IMG/VR virus record: IMGVR_UViG_3300032242_002385
Location: 1 to 44,167 of that record
Strand: one strand, 5' to 3'
DNA length: 44,167 bases
Source of the DNA: a virus
Below the pieces are notes generated by a model that worked only from the letters and a program-made list of their open reading frames with translations, was not told where the DNA came from and did not search any database. Positions 33,616 through 43,333 of the stretch are shown here, one piece after another (the stretch's first letter is position 1; each line of letters opens with the position of its first letter). The position numbers were made by a program, and so were the translations under genes.

Positions 33616-33966
33616 TCAATCAACAGACTTTATTACACCGCTGTTGATTTCTATAACCTTTTTTACATCCACCCCCTCTGGTTTGTAGACTTTTACTTCT
33701 GGAAATTGATCTGGGGTTCCTGGGTTACCGTCATTTATGTTATTTACGTATGGGGTTTGAATATGGGAATCTGGCAAAACATTGGGAGAAGAAGAGGAGC
33801 TATGTGAGGCTAAACCACCTGTTATAAAGCCCATAACGGGGTATAGCAAGCCTGTAATACTCTTTTGAAAACCTGTGGCTGCCCACATTCCATATGAGCT
33901 AATTAGGGCTATACCAAGCTGTTTTGCCTCACCTATATTAAATTTAAAATGATTTTTTAAACTCAC
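33616..33966 (-). CDS. Small membrane protein, possible second holin
   Basis: 116 residues. Residues about 14-52 are largely hydrophobic in two segments (QLGIALISSYGMWAATGF; SITGLLYPVMGFITGGLA) separated by a few polar residues; the rest is a Ser/Pro/Asn-rich tail ending in VKKVIEINSGVIKSVD. The gene overlaps the endolysin stop by 4 bases (ATGA), so the two are probably co-translated. A holin role is suggested by the endolysin partner and two hydrophobic segments, but a structural role in the head block is equally possible. Confidence 0.55.
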   Translation of the reverse strand: MSLKNHFKFNIGEAKQLGIALISSYGMWAATGFQKSITGLLYPVMGFITGGLASHSSSSSPNVLPDSHIQTPYVNNINDGNPGTPDQFPEVKVYKPEGVDVKKVIEINSGVIKSVD

Positions 33967-34817
33967 AACGCCCCCTTAAGATTATCGTAAACTATTTGTG
34001 GAATTGCTCCGCCTTTTACTATAATTCCAAGTTTTTGATCAAATTTTACAAGTCCTGCTTTTGTTTGAGTATTCATTGTTCCAGTAGCATATTTGGCTAG
34101 TAACAAGCCTTTTTTAACAAGGGCTTTTTGAATTGTTAATACTGCATCATTAGTCTGTCCGATAACAAAAGAATTTTGAGATGATGGAAATGGAGGTGCA
34201 ATAAATACCGTAGGGCTTGGTGATGGCGTGGCAGTTGCTGAACCAGTTGTTCCATTATGCAACATTCCTGTTGCGCCAGCTACTGCTGCTCCAGTTCCTC
34301 CAACTACTGCTGTTGCTTTTTTACTTGTAGAAACTCCAGCTGTTGGCTTAACAATAACTGGATATCTTGGTCTTATTACGGCAATAACAAATAAATAATT
34401 TCTATGTACTCTCCAACAACCTTCTTGTGTTGGATCATTTGGATTGCCAGTATTAAAAGCAATTGTTGTAAATCCTCCAGGACTTGCTGCTTCACATAAT
34501 TCTACGTGATCAGCTACCCCGTCTCCATTCCAGTCGTACATGACCAAATCGCCCGTTTGCATCTGCATTTTATTAACAACCATACCTTGCATTTGAAACC
34601 AATGTAGGGCTGTAGGATTAAAAGAAAAACCTTTAGGAGTTTGTGCAGCAATTAAATGTGATAGTCCAACTTGTGCAAAACACCAACTGATTCCCATTGC
34701 ACAATATGGGGCGTTAGGTACTCCATACCAAATCCCGTATGGATTTTCATTTGAAGCACCTTCGTGAAAACCTATTTGAGTTCTGGCAACATTTAAAACA
34801 TCTAATGCCGTTGCCAT
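33963..34817 (-). CDS. Endolysin: CHAP domain plus C-terminal peptidoglycan-binding domain
   Basis: 284 residues. The N-terminal 130 residues form a CHAP-type amidase/endopeptidase, with the catalytic Cys in NAPYCAMGISWCF (C39) and His in DGVADHVELCE (H104), and the conserved GDLVMYDWNG strand. A low-complexity Thr/Ala/Gly-rich linker (about 135-210) follows, then a peptidoglycan-binding-1-like repeat (NDAVLTIQKALVKKGLLLAK and TGTMNTQTKAGLVKFDQKLG). It cleaves peptide bonds in the host cell wall. No signal peptide is seen, so release needs a holin. It lies between portal and prohead protease genes, far from the holin-like gene at 4045-4224; a virion-associated role is also possible. Confidence 0.85.
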   Translation of the reverse strand: MATALDVLNVARTQIGFHEGASNENPYGIWYGVPNAPYCAMGISWCFAQVGLSHLIAAQTPKGFSFNPTALHWFQMQGMVVNKMQMQTGDLVMYDWNGDGVADHVELCEAASPGGFTTIAFNTGNPNDPTQEGCWRVHRNYLFVIAVIRPRYPVIVKPTAGVSTSKKATAVVGGTGAAVAGATGMLHNGTTGSATATPSPSPTVFIAPPFPSSQNSFVIGQTNDAVLTIQKALVKKGLLLAKYATGTMNTQTKAGLVKFDQKLGIIVKGGAIPQIVYDNLKGAL

Positions 34818-34820
34818 TTT

Positions 34821-36413
34821 TTAATCCTGTGCTCTGCCTTCGCCTTGAGCGTTTCTTGCTTGACCCATTTTGTCATTTGCTCCTAAAGTTCTTTCTTGAT
34901 CTCTAGTTTTATTTCCACTAAAGTCTGATGCAGCGTCTTGCATAGCTTTAGGATTAAGAACAAGAACTTTATCTCCGCCAGAAATTGGAGCAAGTCCTTT
35001 ACGAGCACGAACTTCATTTGGAAGAAGCACTTGATCTTTAAGATAACGATCATCAATTCTTGATTGAGTTTCTTCATCTGTAAGTGCAAGTTCATTAAAT
35101 CTAAGAACAAAAGCATCCGTAAACTGTTTAATAATAACATTAATTTTTACTTCTAATTCTTCTTGTCTTGGACGACATACCTGTTCTTTAAATGTTTTAT
35201 CTGCATCTTTAGCATTTGCCAAAGATACGCCTTGTGGCATACCAATCTTAGAAATAGGTACACGGTGTGCAATAAGAATACGATCTCTATTTTCTACAGC
35301 ATAGTTTTTAAATGAAGAATCTTGAACTCCCGCTTCAATTGGTTCCATATTGAATTCAACACGTGATTGTTCTCCGTCTGAAGGAAGTGGAATATACAGG
35401 GTTCTATGGTTTCTTCCTTTTAATCCTGTTTGGAAAAATTCTAAAAGTCTACGCTCAGAATCAGCAGTAAGTTTTGCACCTTTTACAGTAATAATATATC
35501 GTGGTACAGCTTTATTTTCAAAATAATCTAAATTATATCTTTGTGCAAACTCATCTCCAGCTAAAGCATTTTTGGCAGACATAATGTCTGGAATCCCATA
35601 ATATGTATTAGATGGTGTAAAAATTTTAAAGTGAATTACTTCGTTAGGTTGAGGGTCAGTACCAATTTGATCTGGGGTATCGGTATCACCAAAATTTCTA
35701 AAGAATGTGTAGCGATTATAAACAACTTGAACAAAGCCATCACGGTGACGACGAATACGCATGGTTGTTGTAGGAATATGACCTATGTAACCAATCTTAC
35801 CAGTTGATGTACGACCAACTTCAAGATATGCATTGCCAGTTGATTCTAGGTCTATATAAACCTTTTTCATGTTTTCAATAAATGAATCATCAGAATTTAA
35901 TGATTCTAAATAATCACGTAATTCTACTTTTGCATCTTCAATTTTTGAACGAATTTTATCAAGCTTTTTTGGGTTATCCATGGCATCTTCAACTTTTTTA
36001 GTTGTAGCCCATGTCTCTTCAAATTTATATCCTAGGCCAACAACGTTTGCTGCCTTAGCATTTACCGCTGAATGGTGATAAGGTGAAACATCATATAGTT
36101 GTGCTAAATAGAGCATGTTATATGGAGGTTGTACTATTTGAAATAATGAATATCCTGTTAAATCAAGTGGGTCAAGCTTTTTAGATTTAGCATCGCCTTT
36201 ACCTGTAAATGCTTTTTGCATTCTATCAACCTTACGGCGGAAATTAGGATTTAGTCCTTCAGACTTTTTGATATCTTCCCATGAGACGTTAAATGGATCT
36301 TCATACGTCTTTTCTTGTTTTTCAAATAATTGAAAATCTTCAGGGGTATAAACTCTTACATTACCCTCATCATCATCATTATCCATAACCGTAATCTTAG
36401 GTTGTTCAATCAT
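34821..36413 (-). CDS. Portal protein
   Basis: 530 residues, close to the PBSX-type portal family: an acidic N-terminus, then LAQLYDVSPYHHSAVNAKAA (clip/stem lead), VYIDLESTGNAYLEVGRTST, GHIPTTTMRIRRHRDGFVQV, YGIPDIMSAKNALAGDEFAQ, RYIITVKGAKLTADSERRLL and HRVPISKIGMPQGVSLANAK near residue 400, all typical of the dodecameric portal through which DNA enters the head. The C-terminus is charged and disordered-looking. The ATG at 36413 overlaps the previous gene by 4 bases. It is followed by the endolysin rather than the protease, an insertion in the usual order. Confidence 0.9.
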   Translation of the reverse strand: MIEQPKITVMDNDDDEGNVRVYTPEDFQLFEKQEKTYEDPFNVSWEDIKKSEGLNPNFRRKVDRMQKAFTGKGDAKSKKLDPLDLTGYSLFQIVQPPYNMLYLAQLYDVSPYHHSAVNAKAANVVGLGYKFEETWATTKKVEDAMDNPKKLDKIRSKIEDAKVELRDYLESLNSDDSFIENMKKVYIDLESTGNAYLEVGRTSTGKIGYIGHIPTTTMRIRRHRDGFVQVVYNRYTFFRNFGDTDTPDQIGTDPQPNEVIHFKIFTPSNTYYGIPDIMSAKNALAGDEFAQRYNLDYFENKAVPRYIITVKGAKLTADSERRLLEFFQTGLKGRNHRTLYIPLPSDGEQSRVEFNMEPIEAGVQDSSFKNYAVENRDRILIAHRVPISKIGMPQGVSLANAKDADKTFKEQVCRPRQEELEVKINVIIKQFTDAFVLRFNELALTDEETQSRIDDRYLKDQVLLPNEVRARKGLAPISGGDKVLVLNPKAMQDAASDFSGNKTRDQERTLGANDKMGQARNAQGEGRAQD

Positions 36414-36739
36414 GCTAATCCCATTTCTCTTGCTTCTTTAACATATTCAAGCATTGCAGGCATATCTTGTGGATCTGGAACCATTCCCATTGCTGCCCGT
36501 GATTTTTGTTCTTCTAATTCGTCTTGAGTAACCATTCGGTGTCCCGCAAAAAATATTGGTCTTCCTTCATCAAGACCTAAGTTTTTAGCTTCTTTTTTTA
36601 TTTTATTAATCTGGTGAATATCACCTTTTGTAGATGGGATACAAAGATATCCACCTTCATCATCCATTACCAATGACTCGTCAGGCATCTGCCACATGTA
36701 CAGACCCCAGTTTACTTCATCAATTGGTGTTACTTTCAT
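36410..36739 (-). CDS. Hypothetical 109-aa protein before the portal
   Basis: From ATG 36739 (MKVTPIDEVNWGLYMWQMPD) it has 109 residues, with an N-terminal mixed part, a SLVMDDEGGYLCIPSTKGDI beta segment and a helical, Met/Glu-rich C-terminus ending LEYVKEAREMGLA. The alternative ATG at 36748 would leave almost no leader after the TGGTATCAT box; GGGA lies 5 bases upstream of 36739. Function unknown; position suggests a head or portal assembly accessory. Confidence 0.65.
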   Translation of the reverse strand: MKVTPIDEVNWGLYMWQMPDESLVMDDEGGYLCIPSTKGDIHQINKIKKEAKNLGLDEGRPIFFAGHRMVTQDELEEQKSRAAMGMVPDPQDMPAMLEYVKEAREMGLA

Positions 36740-36754
36740 TTTTCCCATATGCCT

Positions 36755-36763
36755 ATGATACCA
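36755..36763 (-). promoter_or_regulatory. Extended -10 promoter, TGGTATCAT, before portal block
   Basis: TGGTATCAT lies in the 59-base gap after the LamG-like gene, with AGGTTTTAACTAATAG upstream that partly matches the gap at 13866-13895. It lies about 15 bases before the chosen start, giving a very short leader. It may drive the portal-to-capsid operon. Confidence 0.4.
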
Positions 36764-36807
36764 TTTCTATTAGTTAAAACCTAAAAAACGTACAACTAAA
36801 TGCCAAA

Positions 36808-38763
36808 TTATTTAAAATTTGGACTTGTGTATGACAAAATTGCTGATCCACCATTGAAATCGGTGCCATTGCCATTAAACTCTGCTAATGAACCCATATA
36901 ATTTGAGCCTAAACCTATCTGTCCAGTATTTGATGTTAAATAAGATAAGTATCTATTTTGGGCATCTGTTTGAGAAAATGCGTTTTGATAGACAGAAAAG
37001 AATCCATATGTTGCCAAAGAGTACTGATTTAATGATGAAGTTCCTCCAAAATATACTGGAGATGTATTTGTGTCTGGATAAACACATACAAAATGATAGA
37101 TTTCACCTTTGCTTAACACCTTAGATTGGTTTGTATAGTCTAAACCGTTTATGTAAACTGCTGCAAAACCATTCTGAGTAACACTTCCTGTTTGACCCAC
37201 AAAGTATATGTAGGCATCATATCCCACGGTGTCCAATATATATTGATTATATGAATCTGTTACATCATCATATCTAAACCAAAAATCTAATGTTTTAAAT
37301 CCTACGCTTTGAGTTCCCGCTTGAAGTACCGCAATAGAATTTTTATCATCTACATTATCTAACTTTATACCAAAATTTGTAGATCTTGACATAATATTAA
37401 ACATGTTTTTTCTAATTGCATATGTGTCTCCCGTAAAACTACCTTGTCTTGGCATTAATGTAAAAGCACCTAAATCAGAATATATTGACAAATCATTATA
37501 AACCGCTATAAGTAAATTATCTAGTCTTGGTTGATTAATGAATGATGAATCTGATGTAGATATAGTAACTTTTACCAAAATGTTTGGATAAGTTATCAAA
37601 GAGCTATCTGCAAATTGAACTGCTGGATAATTATTTTTAACCTGTTTCCAAGTAGCACCGCTGTCATATGATATGTCTACTGAAACAAAATCTGTTGTTG
37701 AAACAACGCTATTATTTGTATATCCCGAATCCCAACTAATTCTAGCACCAGCTATTTTGGTTGAAGCTGAAGATGGAACCTGATATATCCAAGTTCCAGT
37801 TATTTGTTGTGAAGTTGCGGTTCTTTGGATTGATATTCCAGTATTATCTGCTTGAAGATTATTAAAAACACCTTCTTGATAATCTAAAGGTTTTCCAAAT
37901 TCTTTTTTAAAATTAAACATGTCTTCAGAATCTTTAATGTCAAAGAAATAGCCACTGGTTTCTTTTACATAAGATTGTGGCTTTGAATCATTAGAAGCCC
38001 ATACCATGTGGTTCTTTATAATATTTTCAGACAACACATAATCATAAAAAGCTAGGTCATTTATAATAAAATGATCTTGTGTTGCTGAAGGTCCTATTTG
38101 ATAATTTACATTCATAGAACTTGTATTATTTAAAGCAAATGTAAAAGATTGGGGGATTACAGTAGAACTTCCTCCCATAGCATTTACAGATATATTAATC
38201 TTTCTACCCGTAAAAGAAGCAAATACATGCATTTGAGAATCCCACTTGATTATCTGCTTGTATGAGCTATATGAAGAATCTAGACTAAATACTTCAAAAT
38301 ATATTCTATCTCCAGATATATAAATCTTTCCAGATACTGATGTTCCTGAATATATTGTCAATATGTTATGTATGCTTGTTGGAGCTGAATCTAAAGATAA
38401 CCAAAATTCTATTCCAAATGAAAGATTTTCTGTTCCATTATAAAACATCCTGTATTTATTAGGTCTATTTCTTATGGTTAATATTGTATTATCCGTTACC
38501 TTGCATCCCGCAAAATCTGGAACAACATTAGATTGTGTTGTTAAAGGCAATACATCAGAAAATATTGCAGAAGATCCACCTGACACAAATGCTTGGTTAT
38601 TTATTAATGTTTCATCATATAGACGGTCATACAATACCTGATTATATTCAAAACCTGGCTCATCATAATTAATATCAGCATCATCATAAGTAGATGCTAC
38701 ATATTCATTTAATCTCCAATAACCGAGTGGTGCGTCAGCAAGAACTCTATACTTATAGGACAT
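36808..38763 (-). CDS. LamG/concanavalin-like virion adhesin
   Basis: 651 residues. The N-terminus ADAPLGYWRLNE is the hallmark start of LamG-type (concanavalin A-like) domains in phage surface proteins. The first domain (residues about 1-250) contains SFGIEFWLSLDSAPTSIHNI and ends with a YWR-type closing pattern. A middle beta-sandwich (about 310-420, TWIYQVPSSASTKIAGARIS) and a second LamG-like domain (about 440-640, FKTLDFWFRYDDVTDSYNQY) follow. LamG domains bind glycans, so it may decorate the virion and attach to the host surface. AAGGAGG upstream supports the ATG at 38763. Confidence 0.8.
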   Translation of the reverse strand: MSYKYRVLADAPLGYWRLNEYVASTYDDADINYDEPGFEYNQVLYDRLYDETLINNQAFVSGGSSAIFSDVLPLTTQSNVVPDFAGCKVTDNTILTIRNRPNKYRMFYNGTENLSFGIEFWLSLDSAPTSIHNILTIYSGTSVSGKIYISGDRIYFEVFSLDSSYSSYKQIIKWDSQMHVFASFTGRKINISVNAMGGSSTVIPQSFTFALNNTSSMNVNYQIGPSATQDHFIINDLAFYDYVLSENIIKNHMVWASNDSKPQSYVKETSGYFFDIKDSEDMFNFKKEFGKPLDYQEGVFNNLQADNTGISIQRTATSQQITGTWIYQVPSSASTKIAGARISWDSGYTNNSVVSTTDFVSVDISYDSGATWKQVKNNYPAVQFADSSLITYPNILVKVTISTSDSSFINQPRLDNLLIAVYNDLSIYSDLGAFTLMPRQGSFTGDTYAIRKNMFNIMSRSTNFGIKLDNVDDKNSIAVLQAGTQSVGFKTLDFWFRYDDVTDSYNQYILDTVGYDAYIYFVGQTGSVTQNGFAAVYINGLDYTNQSKVLSKGEIYHFVCVYPDTNTSPVYFGGTSSLNQYSLATYGFFSVYQNAFSQTDAQNRYLSYLTSNTGQIGLGSNYMGSLAEFNGNGTDFNGGSAILSYTSPNFK

Positions 38764-38784
38764 CTTATAGAGCCCTCCTTTTTC

Positions 38785-41700
38785 TTAAGCTTGAGCTTCA
38801 GTCCAGGATAGACGACCAGATACGTTCACGGGTAAAGGTGAAAGATTTGTAACCACAAGTGTTAGTGTGTCTGGACCATCAGGAAATACGTTGGTATTAG
38901 AATAAAGTCCTCCACCACCAATGACTGAGTTACCTAAATCACGAACGTTTGATAAATCAAGGCTGGTTGTTCCTGAAGTAAAGAATCCACCAGTAACTTC
39001 ACCATTTGTAATGGTAGCTCCACCAGATACTGAACTATAATCTGCAATCATAGCTAAGCTTGAGTTAGGTTTTGCTGCACCACCAACAACGTTTGTCCAT
39101 GCTGTTGTAGAGCTAGGTACACCATTTAACAATGCCTGAACAAGTAGGTTTATTGGCTGTGTTTGTGTTTGTGCTGGTGCAGAAGTTGTAATATCTAATG
39201 CTTTCAAAATAAGCTGCATTCTATTTGTTAATTCACGATATCCTAAGTTAGCTGGAACACCATTATCAACGCTTGGTGCAATGCGAATTGAGAACAATGC
39301 TTTCTGGTTATTTTGTGATGTAAAGTAATATGTTCCTGCTGCCTGTACAGAAAAGTTTGAAGTAGAACCAAATGATGTTGCGTTTCCAATCCAGTTAGAA
39401 AATGTTACAACGGTACCAGAAATATTTGAAATTACTGCACCTGGTAATTGACCAGTTCCTTGAACTAATTGCATACCAACTGTAAGGTTTGCTGTTGAAG
39501 TAAATGTAACGGTTCCAACTGTTGTTGTTCCACCTGATGAAAATGTTGCTGAATAAATTGGATTAGCGGAAAATCCAATTGTTTGAGTTCCAGTAATTGC
39601 TGCAGAGTTTGCAACGTTAACAGTAATTGTTTTAGTTAATGTATTAATTGATACAATTTGTGCACCTGTTCCTACTCCAGAACCTGCAACAAACAGACCA
39701 ATTGTAAGTTGTGTTACATCAGATAACTGAATTGTATATGCAGCGTTAGTAGCAGTTGTTGCACCAGTTATAGACACAACGCCCTGAGTACCCTGCAAAG
39801 GAGTCTGTGATGTTTGTCCATATGTAAACAAAAGAGATTTATCATCGTCATAACGACCATCCATCATTACAGAAGTACCCCAGTGTGAGATAGTTGGTGC
39901 AAATGTTGGAAACGCAAGTTCTGCAGAAATTGTTTGCGGTAGATTTGAGTTATAAGTAAATGTTGCTGGTGAGCCTGTTCCCATTGGAGCAAACGTTACT
40001 ATAGGGTTTGCAATTGAAACTGCTTGACTTAAAGATATTGTTGTTCCATTAATTGCTGTAACATAAGTGTTATCTGGAAGTCTTTGTGGGTAGCTATATT
40101 CAATAATTCTTTGACCCACTTGAATTCCCGAAGCATTACCAACTGTAAACGATGTAGCACCTACTGATGCTGTAATTGATTGTGTTGTAGCATTTCCTGC
40201 TTGTTCACGTGTTAAACCAGTAAATGTAGTTCCAGTTTTTCCTGTATAGTTAATATATTCATGAGATTCAGTTACTGTTGGAGTTGTGCCAGTTGAAAGT
40301 GCTGTAACTTGACGAACAAGTAAAGTTCCACTTGATGGGAATAAGCTTGCATCTGCAACAGTTATTGTATTTAATTCTGAATTTGAAAGGGTTGATGTTA
40401 CGGCTGTTGTTGGACCATATGTTGTTGACTCATAACGACCTGGTAGGTTACCAGAACGCATGTAAGCTTCTCCGTTAACGTTATTATTTTGCATCTTATG
40501 TACATAAATAACGTTACCCTTTGGCCCTCTTACACCCCAACGAATAAATCCTGCACCATACCATGTAAAGTCCATATAGAACATTTGCATTTTTGAAAGA
40601 TCAAGGTTGTAACCAGATGGACCAGTGCCATCGCAGACATCAAGATTCCATGAAGTTTGAGGAATCTTTGTATCAATTGTTTTAGATAGAACTCCTCCAA
40701 CTACGTTTGTTGCACCACGATATGCTGGGCTAATGCTAAACTGTGTATCGCTTACAACTTCTAAAACACGATAAGACATACCACGAATAACAACAAAATC
40801 TCCAGCAATTAATTGACGTGAAAAAGATGTTGGGTAATACGTGTTGTCCGTTGCAGTAACTGTTGTACCCCCAGCATCAACGCTAATTCTTCCAGCAAGT
40901 TGTGTTGTTGAATTACGACGAACAGCATAAAGTTTTTGTCCATCATATTCAAAGAATATACCATTTTGTGTATCAAAAATACCCAATCTGTTTGTAGCAC
41001 CCGACCATCCAGATACTGAAACCAAAGTGCTTAGTGGTGCTACTGGAAGAGTTACTGTTGTAGATGTTGTATATGTAAACTGATTCCATGCAAGTACTGA
41101 TGCTACTGTAAAGGTTCCATTATAAGCAGTATCTGTTGATCCGCTAACTACAATGGCAACACCTGGGGTTAGGTTGTGTCTTTCTTTTGTTGTGACAGTA
41201 ACTGTTGTTCCAGAACCTCTCAAAGCGTCAACGTTTGCATATGGACGCAAAATTGTTCCAGATGACATCTGAATTGCTTTACCCGATTGATATCTAAAGT
41301 AACGACGTGTTTGACGAATTTGCTGATGATTTGAAGAAATCTGATTTGTAGAAAAAATAACTCCACCATCATATGGTCTGTGTGCAACTTGACCTTGTGG
41401 TCTTGGATAAACTGCTGCACCAATAGCATATGAAGAAGCTGTAGTTGTAAGTGCTGCTGTAGTTGCTTGTGAAAGTGTAAGTGTATTTGTTGTTGTATTA
41501 ATTGCAGTAATAATTGTTCCTGTAGGAATACCCGTTCCAGTAATTGTGCTACCAACAACTACGTTAGTTGTAGAAGTAACTGGAACTAAAACTGTTGGTG
41601 ATACAGATGCAGATGAAGCTGTTAAGGCTGCTGTTGTTGTAGTTGAAAGTGTTCCAGTGCCTTGTGCTGGGAGTGTAACTTTAAATTTAAATGGTGAAGT

Positions 41701-42630
41701 TACAGATGTAACAAGATAGTTGCCGTTACCAAAACTGGTATTTGCAAGTGTTAAACCTGTAAAACCAACGAGTGCAATTTCATTTCCAAGTGCTAAACCG
41801 TGAGGAACGGTTGTTTGTAATTCTACAGCACCAGTTGTTGCGTTATATGCTGTTGCAATTGAAACAGTTCCAATTGGAGCTTGTGAATAAAATGCACCTG
41901 GATAAATTGATGTTTTATTTGCATCAAAAATGGCTGTAGTTGTATTTGGATTTATAGTTCTTGCTTCATATGTAAATACTGTTGTGCTAAAGTTAAAAGG
42001 CATAACAAAGAAGTTACCATTTGCTGGAGACCATAAAGAATCAATAATAGTTACAGGTTGACCAATTTGCAATCCATGACCGTTTGCAACAGTTACTGTA
42101 ACAAGTTTTGTATTTTGAGACACAGACATTGTTGTAGGTGTTGTTGTGTTTACAGGAATTGCTGTTGCTGTTGGATACGCAGCTTGGTGCTGATTAATAA
42201 GGTTTGTAGATTCCCACTTGGAGTATTGTGCGCCATATTCAAAGTCAGTATCAATAAGTGCTTGTGGAGTAGAAACACGCATCTTGTTTGTTGGATCCAT
42301 CAATGTTTCTGCTGGAGTAATTATTGTTGAATCTTCATCAATAACAATTTGAAATCTATCATTTGTAGAAATTCCACTTGTTACATTGCTATTAAGAACA
42401 ATAGTTGTTTGTTCTGTTTGATCTGAGTTAATTACTGGACTAATTGAAGCAATTAAAGATGGATCTGAAAAATTATAAACAACCTTATTGGTTGTGATAT
42501 CTGTAATTAATACGATTCTTTCTTTTGGAATGTACTTACCAATTGTAAGTGTTCCTGAATTATAGGAATAGCCCCAAGAAGTTCCTGAGACTGATGCTGA
42601 TGTTCCATCAAGTAATACTTTTCTTGCCAT
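38785..42630 (-). CDS. Large virion structural protein with repeated beta modules, 1281 aa
   Basis: 1281 residues. The start (MARKVLLDGTSASVSGTSWG; TLMDPTNKMRVSTPQALIDT, DFEYGAQYSKWE) resembles structural proteins of T4-like cyanophages as I recall them, which is inference. The body repeats a short module with a strand, V-G, then T-G-T/S-G-(I/V), then TxVxxI-T-T-LSQ (for example VVVGSTITGTGIPTGTIITA; LTIGLFVAGSGVGTGAQIVS; LTVGMQLVQGTGQLPGAVIS); at least four copies. The C-terminal part is beta-rich and ends in NVSGRLSWTEAQA. It is probably a surface or neck-associated fibre-like protein. It begins 3 bases after the collagen-like gene and belongs with it. Confidence 0.65.
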   Translation of the reverse strand: MARKVLLDGTSASVSGTSWGYSYNSGTLTIGKYIPKERIVLITDITTNKVVYNFSDPSLIASISPVINSDQTEQTTIVLNSNVTSGISTNDRFQIVIDEDSTIITPAETLMDPTNKMRVSTPQALIDTDFEYGAQYSKWESTNLINQHQAAYPTATAIPVNTTTPTTMSVSQNTKLVTVTVANGHGLQIGQPVTIIDSLWSPANGNFFVMPFNFSTTVFTYEARTINPNTTTAIFDANKTSIYPGAFYSQAPIGTVSIATAYNATTGAVELQTTVPHGLALGNEIALVGFTGLTLANTSFGNGNYLVTSVTSPFKFKVTLPAQGTGTLSTTTTAALTASSASVSPTVLVPVTSTTNVVVGSTITGTGIPTGTIITAINTTTNTLTLSQATTAALTTTASSYAIGAAVYPRPQGQVAHRPYDGGVIFSTNQISSNHQQIRQTRRYFRYQSGKAIQMSSGTILRPYANVDALRGSGTTVTVTTKERHNLTPGVAIVVSGSTDTAYNGTFTVASVLAWNQFTYTTSTTVTLPVAPLSTLVSVSGWSGATNRLGIFDTQNGIFFEYDGQKLYAVRRNSTTQLAGRISVDAGGTTVTATDNTYYPTSFSRQLIAGDFVVIRGMSYRVLEVVSDTQFSISPAYRGATNVVGGVLSKTIDTKIPQTSWNLDVCDGTGPSGYNLDLSKMQMFYMDFTWYGAGFIRWGVRGPKGNVIYVHKMQNNNVNGEAYMRSGNLPGRYESTTYGPTTAVTSTLSNSELNTITVADASLFPSSGTLLVRQVTALSTGTTPTVTESHEYINYTGKTGTTFTGLTREQAGNATTQSITASVGATSFTVGNASGIQVGQRIIEYSYPQRLPDNTYVTAINGTTISLSQAVSIANPIVTFAPMGTGSPATFTYNSNLPQTISAELAFPTFAPTISHWGTSVMMDGRYDDDKSLLFTYGQTSQTPLQGTQGVVSITGATTATNAAYTIQLSDVTQLTIGLFVAGSGVGTGAQIVSINTLTKTITVNVANSAAITGTQTIGFSANPIYSATFSSGGTTTVGTVTFTSTANLTVGMQLVQGTGQLPGAVISNISGTVVTFSNWIGNATSFGSTSNFSVQAAGTYYFTSQNNQKALFSIRIAPSVDNGVPANLGYRELTNRMQLILKALDITTSAPAQTQTQPINLLVQALLNGVPSSTTAWTNVVGGAAKPNSSLAMIADYSSVSGGATITNGEVTGGFFTSGTTSLDLSNVRDLGNSVIGGGGLYSNTNVFPDGPDTLTLVVTNLSPLPVNVSGRLSWTEAQA

Positions 42631-42633
42631 GTT

Positions 42634-43317
42634 TTAATCTCCTAGTAATATATCCGATGCTTTGAACGGATAGAGTGTTGTTTTTTTGGTTGTTACTTCT
42701 CCTGACATAATTCTACCACTAAATGTCGAAATTTTAGAAACTGGTCCAAAAAATGCCAAATACCCGCCTGAATCTAACCAAAAACCAGATCTTTTTAGGG
42801 GCGAACGCCATACATACTCTGGAAAGCTTACTGATTGAATTATACCATCAATAGTTATTAAAAGCCTAAATGGATTAGCTAGGAAAATTTGTGTTCCCTG
42901 ATATGTTAATCTAAACCTTGTTGCATTTCCAGTAAAATAGTTTGCTATATCATCAAGCGGGGTGATTGTAAAATCAAAATTAGGACCTGTTAGATTTCCG
43001 CTAACATTTACAGTTCCTGTAAAGTTATTTATACCTGATAATGTTGGAACTATGGATGAATCTATATATAGACCTGAGTTATCTCCAACTATTCCCCCGC
43101 CAGATCTTATTTTTAAAATAATATTTTGAGTATAAGAATTATATGACAAAGGATCAGTTGCCGTTACAAGACCTGTAGGCCCTGCTGGACCCGTAGGACC
43201 ACTAGCTGCTGGACTTGTATTTGATGCCCATCCATTACCGTCCCATGTCCAACTATAACTACCAAAAGAGTATGTATCGTTAATCTGTGGGCTTAATGGA
43301 AAATCTATAATTGCCAT
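42634..43317 (-). CDS. Virion surface protein with collagen-like segment, 227 aa
   Basis: 227 residues. Starts MAIIDFPLSPQINDTYSFGS, with a YSWTWDGNGW motif; then a collagen-like GPTGPAGPTG segment (residues about 40-50), a beta part (GGGIVGDNSGLYIDSSIVPT, LSGINNFTGTVNVSGNLTG) and a final small beta domain ending YPFKASDILLGD. Short Gly-X-Y segments in phage proteins form triple-helix trimers. The final motif and the Trp-Asp-Gly start are shared with many T4-like cyanophage structural proteins (recollection). GTAGGAGA lies upstream of the ATG. Confidence 0.7.
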   Translation of the reverse strand: MAIIDFPLSPQINDTYSFGSYSWTWDGNGWASNTSPAASGPTGPAGPTGLVTATDPLSYNSYTQNIILKIRSGGGIVGDNSGLYIDSSIVPTLSGINNFTGTVNVSGNLTGPNFDFTITPLDDIANYFTGNATRFRLTYQGTQIFLANPFRLLITIDGIIQSVSFPEYVWRSPLKRSGFWLDSGGYLAFFGPVSKISTFSGRIMSGEVTTKKTTLYPFKASDILLGD

Positions 43318-43333
43318 TGTATTCTCCTACCTA

